The notes under the pieces: generated by a model | What the model saw: only the letters and a program-made list of their open reading frames with translations | Databases searched by the model: none | What the model was told of the DNA's origin: nothing | Program-made: the position numbers and the translations under genes | Source of the DNA: Berkiella_A sp963976875 | Lineage (GTDB): Bacteria > Pseudomonadota > Gammaproteobacteria > Berkiellales > Berkiellaceae | NCBI GenBank assembly: GCA_963976875.1 | Contig: CAXBML010000046.1 | Location: 1-12,956, forward strand | Direction: 5' to 3' | DNA: 12,956 bases | Shown here: in pieces, positions 1 to 7,112 of the stretch | How the letters are laid out: the number at the start of each line of letters is the position of its first letter | Position numbering within the stretch: position 1 is the first letter of the stretch

Positions 1-220
1 AGGGTTAGAGTGTTGTGTTCATGACGTGAGTGCCCCCGTTGTTGGTGGAGACCCGAGAAAAACAAGGTGTTGAATTGGATACCAGCCTTGGCTAGCATGA
101 CAAGCGTAAAATGTATTTGAGTAATGATAGCAAAGCACGCAGAATTATACTCATAGAACAGCAAACGCCATCTTAAGCATAAATTTTAAAATTTGAGTTT
201 GAAGTACTTTGAAATAAAGT

Positions 221-249
221 TGGTAGGCGCGAGTGACTTTGAACCGATA
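221..249 (-). other. tRNA-Ile-like 3' fragment, candidate attachment core
   Basis: Read on the minus strand, the segment contains GGTTCAA and ends in CTCGCGCCTACCA. This resembles the T-arm, acceptor strand and CCA end of bacterial tRNA-Ile (E. coli ends ...CACTCAGGCCTACCA), with about 5 mismatches over 25 bases. The sequence 5' of the T-loop is not tRNA-like and the T-stem does not pair, so this is not a functional tRNA. A distal attachment site left by a tRNA 3'-end integrase looks like this. In that case the element lies at higher coordinates and the intact minus-strand tRNA would lie beyond the right edge of the window. The resemblance is short and could be chance. Confidence 0.35.
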
Positions 250-298
250 GGTTATGTGTTTGATATTAAAGTAAAATGACCCCAAAAATGGCTAAAAT

Positions 299-322
299 GT
301 TGCCCCCAAAGTTGCCCCCAAA
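299..322. repeat. tandem 12-bp repeat, GTTGCCCCCAAA x2
   Basis: Two perfect adjacent copies at 299-310 and 311-322. They are GC-rich against an AT-rich background and lie about 50 bp inside the tRNA-like fragment. Arm-type sites of tyrosine integrases are often short direct repeats placed like this inside the element end. No integrase gene is visible in the window to support the reading. Confidence 0.5.
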
Positions 323-338
323 CGACCGTTCGTCGTTT
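320..338. repeat. 7-bp inverted repeat, 5-nt loop
   Basis: AAACGAC (320-326) and GTCGTTT (332-338) are perfect arms around the loop CGTTC. The hairpin directly abuts the tandem 12-bp repeat. It has no T-run, so it does not look like an intrinsic terminator. It is probably part of the same attachment or boundary region. Confidence 0.45.
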
Positions 339-408
339 GAAGCCTGGTTTCGGGATTTAACACTAGCCAATGTATCTCATTTTACGTCTAAATGTCGCTT
401 GCAATATC

Positions 409-1839
409 TTATTCTGGAATATTTGGAAATTTAACCAAACCAAACTGACTATTAACAATTGCTTCCCTACACTGTTTCTTAAAATTTCTATCTCTATGTT
501 CCAACAGATATTGATAAATAGGAAATAGATCCATTGTTCTAATTAACAAAATATTATGTTGTTCTGCTACAGAAATGCATTTTGTAGTAAACTGCTCTGC
601 TCTTTGAGCTGGTGGAGTAAAACGATACCCATTCCCAAAAAGCACCCCTTTAGCCGATAGCTTTACATTGGGTTTTGAAATATATTCGGATAAGTTTCTC
701 ATCAATTGTGAGATTTTCTTAACATCTATAGCTTTTTTTTCTTTTCCTTCTGCTTCCCCCAAAAACGCACCTTCAGAACAAGTAAATACAACATCAAATT
801 GAGATTCATTATCCTGATAAGATTCAGCTTTAAACCCTATTAATGATAAGCAATGTTTTAAGCTATCTTCTAATGGCGTCCCAGCCTCATATAACAACCT
901 TTTAGGGATTATTGTATTTTCAAGTTCTCTTTCTTTTATTAGCTTTTTACCAGTTAGATCCTGGATCCTTTTCTCAATCAATAAGATTTTATTTTCTATT
1001 TTTTTCTCAGCTTCAATCTCATATTCTTTATTAGAAACCCAGTCGGGGGGTGGAGAAAGCTCACTTTTATTTTTTAGTGTTTTATTTATTGATATCAAAT
1101 TTTTAACAAATTTGTTTGCAAATATTACCGCAATATCTGTCCAACTTTCTTCTTCTGTTCCATCTTCAGATTGATTTGTATCTATAAATTTAGGGTCATT
1201 AAGATTAAAGGCTGGCAAAACAATTATATGACTATTATGAGATGTGGAAATTATACCTCCTAAAATACCATTACCTTTATTTTGGTATAAAATTGGCTCC
1301 CCTGGAAAATTATCTTCCTCAAATGTTACCTCATACTGAAAACAGTCTTTATTTTCTTCCCAAATTGTTCGAAGTATTGCGTTTTTACTATTATATTTAA
1401 TTGATGCCCCAAACGAAGCATGATATACAGATAGCCCTGGACAAACAAAGTATGAATTGATCAGCTTAACATCATTTATGATTTGGCGATTTCTGCCAGT
1501 ACCAGAGTACTCTTTTTCCCCTGTATAGTAATAGAACTCTATTGGCTTCACACAAACTATACATATCATTATGCCTGCTTTAATTGCATTATCAATTTCT
1601 TTATCCCAAAAATTAAGATCATTAACAAACTCACCTGACATTTCTTGATTAATGCATTGCTTCCCTCTATATTTTGAACTTGCCCACAAGTTGAATTCAT
1701 CAAAAATGGTGGGGAATAGTAATACCATGTCAGCATCTATCAAAGAGCAGTGTTTTCTATAAGGTACGAACTCTAATTCTACGCCTGCATTATCTGATGG
1801 GAATTCTTCAATTCCAACTGCAATAATTTTAACACTCAA
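409..1839 (-). CDS. coiled-coil protein with C-terminal PD-(D/E)XK-like nuclease domain
   Basis: About 476 residues, soluble, no signal peptide. The N-terminal part (1 to about 260) has an alternating beta/alpha pattern beginning MSVKIIAVGIEEF and containing DADMVLLFP and HIIVLPAFN; I cannot name its family. A charged, coiled-coil-like stretch follows (about 268-310), then the LLYEAGTPLEDSLKHCLSLIGF segment region (from about 315) typical of proteins with a restriction-nuclease-like end. Candidate catalytic residues are D349 (in FDVVF) and E364/K366 (in GEAEGK). The TTG start at 1839 is chosen because AAGGG lies 8-9 bases upstream; an in-frame TTG at 1860 has no comparable site. The gene lies 56 bp downstream of the winged-helix gene on the same strand, suggesting an operon. 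Nuclease activity is inferred from the motif only. A defence role is inferred from the motif and the neighbourhood. Confidence 0.65.
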   Translation of the reverse strand: MSVKIIAVGIEEFPSDNAGVELEFVPYRKHCSLIDADMVLLFPTIFDEFNLWASSKYRGKQCINQEMSGEFVNDLNFWDKEIDNAIKAGIMICIVCVKPIEFYYYTGEKEYSGTGRNRQIINDVKLINSYFVCPGLSVYHASFGASIKYNSKNAILRTIWEENKDCFQYEVTFEEDNFPGEPILYQNKGNGILGGIISTSHNSHIIVLPAFNLNDPKFIDTNQSEDGTEEESWTDIAVIFANKFVKNLISINKTLKNKSELSPPPDWVSNKEYEIEAEKKIENKILLIEKRIQDLTGKKLIKERELENTIIPKRLLYEAGTPLEDSLKHCLSLIGFKAESYQDNESQFDVVFTCSEGAFLGEAEGKEKKAIDVKKISQLMRNLSEYISKPNVKLSAKGVLFGNGYRFTPPAQRAEQFTTKCISVAEQHNILLIRTMDLFPIYQYLLEHRDRNFKKQCREAIVNSQFGLVKFPNIPE

Positions 1840-1895
1840 TTTATTATCCCTTAAAATCAATCATCAAACATAAAGTTAAGAAAATTCTCAACATG

Positions 1896-2540
1896 TTATT
1901 TTAATAGCGGCTGTATTAGTGTGTTAATTAATTCAAAAGCATTATATACTCCCGCTATAGTTGCGATATTGCTAAGAGGTTCAAATAATGCTTTAACCAC
2001 TGATTTATTTGGATTTGGCTTTATTAATTGACTTTGAATTGACTCAATATCTGCGATAGTTTCTAATTTCTGTGTTTCATCAATTTTACCAGATTGTTCA
2101 ACCTCAGATTTAAACTTATCAAGTTCATTCATCAGCTCTGTAAATTTACAATTTACAACATTTCCATCCCCAATAACAGTTACCCCATTGATATTTGTTA
2201 TATTAAAAGTTGGATGTTGCTTAACCCTACGAAAAGTAGATGCTTCCTCATATCTATCTATGCCAGTATCTGAAATTTTATATTTGAGTTGTGGGTTTGT
2301 AACGTTAACCCCCTGTTTTGTGGTAAATGTTTTATCTACCTGCTCCTTAATAACCCACCCTTTTTGAATTAAATAATCAAGGTTGGAGCTTATTTCCTGC
2401 TGCTTATAATCATATTCGGTTTTCACCGCTTGTGTGATGTCTCTTATACCTTTAGCTATGCTAGTAGGACTGCGGGCGTTTATGTGAATTTTATGTAAAA
2501 CCCTCATGATGTTATCACGTATTTCATCTTGCGTATTCAT
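1896..2540 (-). CDS. winged-helix-type protein with INGVTVIGDGNVVN motif
   Basis: 214 residues, function unknown. Residues about 4-100 look like a winged helix: helix-rich, then YLIQKGWVIKEQ and YKISDTGIDRYEE, the usual strand-turn-strand and final-helix pattern of MarR/PadR-like folds. Residues 115-130 carry a short beta motif rich in G, V and N (INGVTVIGDGNVVN). I have seen this motif in uncharacterised proteins of mobile elements but cannot link it to a known function. Residues 131-178 are a charged helical segment, and 182-214 form a hydrophobic amphipathic tail that could contact a membrane or a partner. The ATG start is preceded by a weak CAGGT site. The gene precedes the nuclease-domain gene in a likely two-gene operon and is divergent from the DUF2971-type gene. 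It could be a regulator, or a sensor for the nuclease-like partner. Confidence 0.6.
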   Translation of the reverse strand: MNTQDEIRDNIMRVLHKIHINARSPTSIAKGIRDITQAVKTEYDYKQQEISSNLDYLIQKGWVIKEQVDKTFTTKQGVNVTNPQLKYKISDTGIDRYEEASTFRRVKQHPTFNITNINGVTVIGDGNVVNCKFTELMNELDKFKSEVEQSGKIDETQKLETIADIESIQSQLIKPNPNKSVVKALFEPLSNIATIAGVYNAFELINTLIQPLLK

Positions 2541-2556
2541 TGTATACCTGATCAGT

Positions 2557-2580
2557 AATAAATTAAAATACTAATTTATT
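2557..2580. promoter_or_regulatory. 9-bp inverted repeat, possible operator
   Basis: AATAAATTA (2557-2565) and TAATTTATT (2572-2580) are perfect arms with a 6-nt spacer. They lie 17-40 bases upstream of the winged-helix gene, within the 226-bp divergent intergenic region. The position fits an operator bound by the winged-helix protein itself. AT richness makes a chance palindrome possible. Confidence 0.4.
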
Positions 2581-2766
2581 AACGTATCGGTCAGTTTGTG
2601 AAGAACATAAGTAATACCCTTTTAACAACACGATATTTTTGTTCTTAAAATGCTTTACAACCTATTTATTTCAAAATATTTTCAAGCTAGTTCTTATATC
2701 AGTCGATTTAGATTGGTAAACCCTTCTATCTGCTGACATACCATCATACCTAACTGGAGCATTACA

Positions 2767-3552
2767 TTGATCGAACCACATGAACAACTTTTAACAAAAC
2801 CTAGTAATGATACCCTTTTGTACAAAATTGTTCCTTCAAAATTTTTCTTTGATATGCTGAGAAACGACTATCTGTATTTTAGACGAGTTGATACTTATCA
2901 TGATGACAACAGAGATTCAGAACAGCCAGACAATCATAATGATACCTATGGAAAAAAGGTTTTCGAAAAGGACCCAACTTTTACTCTAACCGATTATTAT
3001 AATAGATGCAGAGCAAGAACTTATGCCTGTTGTTTTACAACTGAAAATACAAAGTATATTGAGGATAATTATTCAAATGGAGATCCAAGTTGTATTTGCT
3101 TGGTTTTTCAGTGTGGAAAATTTATCGAACAACTGAATTCCATTTATAATGAGACTAAAATATCATTCAAAAACCAACTGCTTGAAAATTTCTTTTACAT
3201 CAACTACGGGCTTGTTACCTATGGGAAATTTAATAATTTCATTTCAAAAAGAGGTGATATGGCAAACCCAATTGAATTTGCCTACTTTAAAGATGAAGAT
3301 AAATATTCAAAAGAAAAAGAATTTCGAATAACTCTATCAACCCATGGGATGCCTAAAGCATTTCAATTACCAGACAAATCTAAATTTTCTTTCCCTGATT
3401 TTATAAAAATCGAGCTGAACTTCAAAGAAGCACTTATATCCAACGCTTTAAAAATGATTTTAATTTCAAAGAACCATTCCACTAATTTCAGAAGTGAGCT
3501 TGAGGAGCAACTTAAATTAAACAATATAGATATAAACTTTATTAACAGCTAG
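2767..3552 (+). CDS. DUF2971-like protein
   Basis: 261 residues, soluble, no signal peptide. The start fits the DUF2971 pattern: LLYKIVPSKFFFDMLRNDYLYFRRVDTYHDD matches the opening in which a short helix is followed by a strand and an (N)D-containing loop. Residues 83-90 give ARTYACCF, corresponding to the family's short strand ending CF. Residues 179-188 (KYSKEKEFRI) match the family's conserved K..(E)KEWR segment. The usual HYA..H..(G)VCLGF element is degenerate here (NYSNGDPSCICLVF). The start is TTG, supported by GGAG at 2756-2759, seven bases upstream. The biochemical role of the family is not settled. It recurs in accessory islands, and its place here between defence-type genes and a satellite core suggests cargo. 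It converges on the small gene ending at 3569, with a 16-bp gap. Confidence 0.65.
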   Translation: MIEPHEQLLTKPSNDTLLYKIVPSKFFFDMLRNDYLYFRRVDTYHDDNRDSEQPDNHNDTYGKKVFEKDPTFTLTDYYNRCRARTYACCFTTENTKYIEDNYSNGDPSCICLVFQCGKFIEQLNSIYNETKISFKNQLLENFFYINYGLVTYGKFNNFISKRGDMANPIEFAYFKDEDKYSKEKEFRITLSTHGMPKAFQLPDKSKFSFPDFIKIELNFKEALISNALKMILISKNHSTNFRSELEEQLKLNNIDINFINS

Positions 3553-3568
3553 TTATAATAAATCACCC

Positions 3569-3904
3569 CTAAGCTGGCATTAACACAACATCTTCCATCC
3601 CATCCATAACCCACATACCAATAAACAACCGCATCACCTCCACCGACAACTCACCCCTAATAATCTCTTGTTTATCGGCTTCGCACAGCATGCAATCCAG
3701 CACACATTCAGGAGCAACACCCAAACCAACACAACATTTAGTAACAAACTCAACCAAAGTTTGATTCAGATATAGCATATTGGGGTGGGAACACCGGGAA
3801 CACCGGGAACAACCAATAGATACGGGGGCTGTAGCGTTCCCGTTCTGTTCCCGGTGGTCTTTTGACCGGGAACAAAACTGTTCGATAGTATGTTCTAGGG
3901 ACAT
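3569..3904 (-). CDS. small hypothetical protein containing a CSR repeat tract
   Basis: 111 residues, family not recognised. Residues 11-40 are low complexity (CSRSKDHREQNG, then CSRCSRCSH) and are encoded by the GGGAACACC-type repeat element described at 3787-3874. The remaining 70 residues (from about PNMLYLNQTLVEF) read like a real helical protein with several cysteines and end in RLFIGMWVMDGMEDVVLMPA. ATG is chosen because CGAGGA lies about 7-8 bases upstream. The gene is co-directional with and 133 bp downstream of the DUF927 gene, so it is probably the last gene of the satellite core. The repeat tract may be an insertion into an older short gene. The protein could be a replication accessory factor, but nothing in the sequence shows this. 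Confidence 0.6.
   Translation of the reverse strand: MSLEHTIEQFCSRSKDHREQNGNATAPVSIGCSRCSRCSHPNMLYLNQTLVEFVTKCCVGLGVAPECVLDCMLCEADKQEIIRGELSVEVMRLFIGMWVMDGMEDVVLMPA
3787..3874 (+). repeat. intragenic GGGAACACC repeat/hairpin element, copy A
   Basis: GGGAAC occurs at 3787, 3796 and 3805 (exact 9-bp period). A spacer with the core CGGGGGCTGTAGC (3823-3835) follows, then GTTCCC at 3836 and 3847. A hairpin comes last: TGTTCCCGGT (3846-3855) pairs perfectly with ACCGGGAACA (3865-3874) around a 9-nt loop. The whole architecture and the 13-mer core recur in inverse orientation at 5802-5892. It lies inside the coding region of the small gene, where the minus strand reads CSRSK, then CSRCSRCS. Confidence 0.85.
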
Positions 3905-3942
3905 ATAGGATTCCTCGAAATGATGAATAATTGAATTGATGA

Positions 3943-3989
3943 GCGCTGCGAATCAAAATCCCACTTTTTGAAGGGGACGCTTGCAGCGC
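3943..3989. repeat. 7-bp inverted repeat between the DUF927 and small genes
   Basis: GCGCTGC (3943-3949) and GCAGCGC (3983-3989) are perfect arms in the 133-bp gap between the DUF927 gene and the small gene. AATCCC and GGGGATT near them can pair in an alternative fold. There is no T-run. It may be a processing site or attenuator for the small gene, or chance. Confidence 0.35.
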
Positions 3990-4037
3990 AAAGGGGATTT
4001 ATACCACCAGACCAGACAGAACAACCAAGTCCCTTTA

Positions 4038-5915
4038 TTAGCTACACTCATACTCATCAGAAATAAGAATATGATAAAGATTCTTCAAACCTGCGTTGGT
4101 TCTTGTCTTTTTGGTTAGGCGATCGGCATCTTTAAGCACAATCCATTTAGCACGATTTAATGCCTCTACTATACGAGGGCGTTCAAAGCCTGCCCCTGCT
4201 TCTTTTAGAGCCACGGAGAAGAACATATACACTCGGTCTCTGTCTTTACCTTTACCGGCATCTCTATACCAGCCTGCGCGATTGATAATAGACTTATCAC
4301 AATCCTCATGAACAGATGAAAAACGAGAATCTCCATGCTTGGCAATAAACTCACTCACAGATTGTAGGATTTGATTATCTTCTGTCTGGACTGGACCTAA
4401 GAATCTGCGATAACGTTGAAATGCGATTAAAGATGCATCCAATGCACTTTCAGGCTCCCAAGGTAAAAGCCCATACTCTATACCCAATTCACCGGCCAAC
4501 CCCATGATGGCAAAGACTGTTGCGGCTCTTCTCTCTAAATTGGTAGCCAAGTGTTTGCTATATTTTTGCGTTATCTTGTTCAAAAACTCTGAGAAATCTC
4601 GCTTATCTTCTATTAGCTTTTTAATAAAAGCTGGGCCTATATGACCATAGTGTTGAAAGCGCATGGCTTTGAGGTGGTCAGAGAATTTGCGTCCATTTTC
4701 AAACCCATGGAGATTACTAAAAGCACCGTATTCAAATGCAACAGGGATACTCAGCAAGCGTACAAGCTGGCCTACATTTGGGCGCTTACCAATCTCGTTC
4801 ATAATAGAGGCCAAAGTTCGCTCACCGGTGGATAATGTCATAATGCGCCAACGCTGAACCTTGCGCGCATTGCCCATACGCCCAGCTCGTTGTTTACCTT
4901 GGCCATTGACCAACATATAAGTAATTTTGCCAATCTCATATGGGGAGGCTTCATCAATCTCATCCAAAATTAAGCAAGTGTCATTGCGAGCCGCTGCGAC
5001 GCCTTCAAGACCATTGGCAGTTGCGCTCCACGAACGTACAAATTCAGATGAACCCCAAATACTAGCCGCAACCTCTATAGCCGTGCTTTTACCACATGAG
5101 GAGTCTCCTACCCAATGAATCCCACCACCTTGCTGGCGAGCAATAAACTTTAATAATGGGCCAGTTAGTGCAGCTGAGACTGAAACCATGAGAGGAATGT
5201 TACCCACACATAGCTTACCAATCTCTTGTTGCCACCCTGCTAGCGTGCCTGCACACCGAAATTCATTTTCGCCTAAGCTCTCAGATTGGAATACCACATC
5301 CGCTTTACCTATAACCTTATTGGGTAAAATAAAAGCATCATCATGCCAACCGACCCTTTCAACTGCGGTGATTTTGCGCTTTGAGGGTTGGGACATGACA
5401 TAACCCATGATATCGCTTCGCCGTTTGGGGTTGAATACAACCCCTTGGCTCAACAACTCACCTCGAAGTTCATCCCCATTACCTTTTAACAGATGCATCG
5501 GCATTGCCCATTCATGCCATCGACCATTGGTGTCTTGGAATTTTAGCAATCGACCAAAATTATCCTGACTAGGCGAAGAGGTAATCCCCTCTACTTTTAA
5601 TGGTGAACAAATCCATTCATCCACTTCAATTACCTCGCCTTCTTTAAAGCGCACACCATGCCAATATACCCCTGGTCTCATCTTGTTGCCGTTTAACTCA
5701 AACCAATCATCATAAGATTGGTAAGTAGAGCGTTCTATCTTTGGTTTAGATAGTTTGGAAGGCAATATATTCATAGGATTTTTAATATCTGTAATCAATT
5801 TGTTCCCGCTGTTCCCGGTCATAGAATCACACCGGGAACGGCTACAGCCCCCGTGGTTATTGACTTGTTCCCGGTGTTCCCGTTGTTCCCGGTCCAAAGT
5901 GTCATTCTCAATCAT
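4038..5915 (-). CDS. DUF927-family helicase (satellite replication helicase)
   Basis: 625 residues. Residues 1-60 are poorly conserved and contain the repeat-encoded tract REQREHREQ (9-17). The DUF927-type body starts around residue 65 (DWFELNGNKM). The P-loop is GDSSCGKST (270-278) and Walker B is LILDEID (315-321), followed by a motif resembling sensor 1 (IMTLSTGE). This is an AAA+/SF3-like helicase fold of the kind fused to primases in P4-like satellites, expected to unwind the element's origin. The start at 5915 is chosen because AAAGGAGG lies just upstream and the ATG overlaps the TGA of the TOPRIM gene (ATGA). The longer in-frame start at 5957 would add 14 residues without such a site. 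The coupling suggests translation together with the TOPRIM protein as a split primase-helicase. Confidence 0.88.
   Translation of the reverse strand: MIENDTLDREQREHREQVNNHGGCSRSRCDSMTGNSGNKLITDIKNPMNILPSKLSKPKIERSTYQSYDDWFELNGNKMRPGVYWHGVRFKEGEVIEVDEWICSPLKVEGITSSPSQDNFGRLLKFQDTNGRWHEWAMPMHLLKGNGDELRGELLSQGVVFNPKRRSDIMGYVMSQPSKRKITAVERVGWHDDAFILPNKVIGKADVVFQSESLGENEFRCAGTLAGWQQEIGKLCVGNIPLMVSVSAALTGPLLKFIARQQGGGIHWVGDSSCGKSTAIEVAASIWGSSEFVRSWSATANGLEGVAAARNDTCLILDEIDEASPYEIGKITYMLVNGQGKQRAGRMGNARKVQRWRIMTLSTGERTLASIMNEIGKRPNVGQLVRLLSIPVAFEYGAFSNLHGFENGRKFSDHLKAMRFQHYGHIGPAFIKKLIEDKRDFSEFLNKITQKYSKHLATNLERRAATVFAIMGLAGELGIEYGLLPWEPESALDASLIAFQRYRRFLGPVQTEDNQILQSVSEFIAKHGDSRFSSVHEDCDKSIINRAGWYRDAGKGKDRDRVYMFFSVALKEAGAGFERPRIVEALNRAKWIVLKDADRLTKKTRTNAGLKNLYHILISDEYECS
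5802..5892 (-). repeat. intragenic GGGAACACC repeat/hairpin element, copy B
   Basis: This is the inverse-orientation copy of the element at 3787-3874. On the plus strand GTTCCC occurs at 5867, 5876 and 5885 (9-bp period) and at 5802 and 5811 (9 bp). The 13-mer core GCTACAGCCCCCG is at 5841-5853. The hairpin pairs GTTCCCGGT (5811-5819) with ACCGGGAAC (5831-5839) around an 11-nt loop. It lies in codons 9-39 of the DUF927 gene. Read in the coding direction it gives REQREHREQ and later CSRSRC, the opposite sense from copy A. Confidence 0.85.
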
Positions 5916-6820
5916 GAAACCTCCTTTGTGCGCTTGGATATGCGAGTGGCCTTCCAATTAATGAGATCGTTAAAGTCGCTTAATGAAATAGGTGCATCTT
6001 TAGGCCATACAGGCTCTGTATAGTCTGCCCCGGCAGCAATAGCCGCTTCACGCGCTTTTGTTATGCCGGGATTCCCTGGTGTTAACCTGTCATCATCTGC
6101 ACAAATCAACATTGGAGTGTCAGGCCAATGATGCCGTATCAATGTGGATACAAAAATTAGGTTACCCGCATCAATTGCAGCAACCACACTACAATCAGGA
6201 TAGGCAGCGGCTAATGTGGCGCCGGTCGCATAGCCTTCACAAATTAGGATCTTCTTTGGAGAGCTTACCCAAGATACCGGAATAAAATTACTCTTTTTAG
6301 CACCACCAGATAATAATTTTTTGGTACCATCTGGGTTAATAAATTGTAAACTTTGAATCTCATGCTCAAAGTTAACTATGGGTAGCACCAATGTATTCCC
6401 CCTTTGCCTCGCAACAAAGGGGACAACGCGCTTATTGACTAAATATGGATGTTCTTGATTTGCAGGCTCGGTATTGTCCCATATATATTTAGCACGCTCA
6501 GCTGCTTGCTGATTTACCTGAAGCTGCCTCTTCTCACGCTGCTTCTTTGCCTGTCCTATTAGTTGGCGATGATTTGACCATTCTTGCGCGCTCATCTCAT
6601 CTTTAGACTTAGCGCACCAATTTATGACCATACCTGTACGCCAATTACCAAAACAACCCGCAGGAATGTTATTAGCATACAACACATACCACCCCGCCAT
6701 ATCATTGTTGTTGTCTTTGGTGGAGAACCTATGTATTTCACCATCTGAAATAATATCAGATGGTGGTTTTATACCAGAATTGAGCATTTGGGTTTTAAAT
6801 TGTTCAATATGATTAAGCAT
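5912..6820 (-). CDS. TOPRIM-domain primase-like protein
   Basis: 302 residues. The N-terminal part (20-65) has the pattern ISDGEIHRF...AGWYVLYANNIPAGCFGNWRTG found at the start of P4 alpha-type primase proteins, but no Cys/His zinc cluster. A charged Arg/Gln/Lys helix spans about 88-112. HPYLVNK (124-130) matches the conserved HPYL..K element. The TOPRIM domain has its catalytic glutamate at E195 (ILICEGYATG, 191-200) and the acidic DxD-type motif at 241-245 (ADDDR). It probably acts as primase for the element with the DUF927 helicase encoded next, with which it shares an ATGA overlap. The ATG at 6820 is chosen because GAGG lies six bases upstream; a GTG at 6832 is possible but poorly placed. 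It overlaps the AlpA-type gene by 8 bases. Confidence 0.88.
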   Translation of the reverse strand: MLNHIEQFKTQMLNSGIKPPSDIISDGEIHRFSTKDNNNDMAGWYVLYANNIPAGCFGNWRTGMVINWCAKSKDEMSAQEWSNHRQLIGQAKKQREKRQLQVNQQAAERAKYIWDNTEPANQEHPYLVNKRVVPFVARQRGNTLVLPIVNFEHEIQSLQFINPDGTKKLLSGGAKKSNFIPVSWVSSPKKILICEGYATGATLAAAYPDCSVVAAIDAGNLIFVSTLIRHHWPDTPMLICADDDRLTPGNPGITKAREAAIAAGADYTEPVWPKDAPISLSDFNDLINWKATRISKRTKEVS

Positions 6821-7028
6821 CAATAACCTCACACGGCTCCTTACGACTATGCTTGACTTGCTGCTCTATCCATTCATCAATTTCGGTTGCTAACCAGCCA
6901 ACCGCTCTACCCCCTCCTAGGTTTATGGCTTTGGGAAATTTGTTTTCTGAAATACGTAAATAGATGGTGCTACGAGATAATCCCGTAATGCTTTTAATAC
7001 TAGAAAGTCTTAGTATCTTTTGTGTCAT
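6813..7028 (-). CDS. AlpA-family transcriptional regulator
   Basis: 71 residues, the usual length for AlpA/excisionase-like MerR-type DNA-binding proteins. The sequence MTQKILRLSSIKSITGLSRSTIYLRISENKFPKAINLG region carries the helix-turn-helix (about 10-31). The family signature of FP followed by GGRAVGWLATEIDEWI covers residues 31-54. AGGAG lies seven bases upstream of the ATG. It is the first gene of the satellite-core operon and overlaps the TOPRIM start. Members of this family activate integrase or excision genes in P4-like elements and prophages. The repeats in the region just upstream (7113-7190) are candidate operators. Confidence 0.9.
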   Translation of the reverse strand: MTQKILRLSSIKSITGLSRSTIYLRISENKFPKAINLGGGRAVGWLATEIDEWIEQQVKHSRKEPCEVIDA

Positions 7029-7112
7029 TCATGAACTCCTTAAACATTTATAAGCTTTACACCTACTATGTTATCGAGTCACAAAACTCGCACAACCGTG
7101 TTAGGGCAGCTA

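Larger units (their letters stand above)
1..408. other. gene-free left flank with possible attachment end
   Basis: No convincing coding sequence is visible. The stretch holds a tRNA-like 3' fragment (221-249), a tandem GTTGCCCCCAAA repeat (299-322) and a hairpin (320-338), annotated separately. A 14-bp AT palindrome lies at 181-194 and ACTTTGAA is repeated at 206 and 236. TGCCCCC occurs at 31 as well as in the tandem repeat. The most economical reading is an integration boundary: chromosome or another element on the left, the present element on the right. Confidence 0.5.

Noticed and set aside
181..194. 14-bp palindrome AAATTTTAAAATTT
   Set aside because: Pure A/T palindromes of this kind are expected by chance in AT-rich intergenic DNA.
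3149..3331. 60-codon plus-strand frame inside the DUF2971-type gene
   Set aside because: Out-of-frame shadow of a recognisable protein.
3750..3956. 68-codon minus-strand frame overlapping the small gene
   Set aside because: It lies in another frame through the same repeat tract; the 111-residue frame has the better ribosome site and a sensible C-terminal part.
4096..5403. Several 60-70 codon plus-strand frames across the DUF927 gene
   Set aside because: They are antisense shadows of a well-supported helicase gene and lack ribosome sites.
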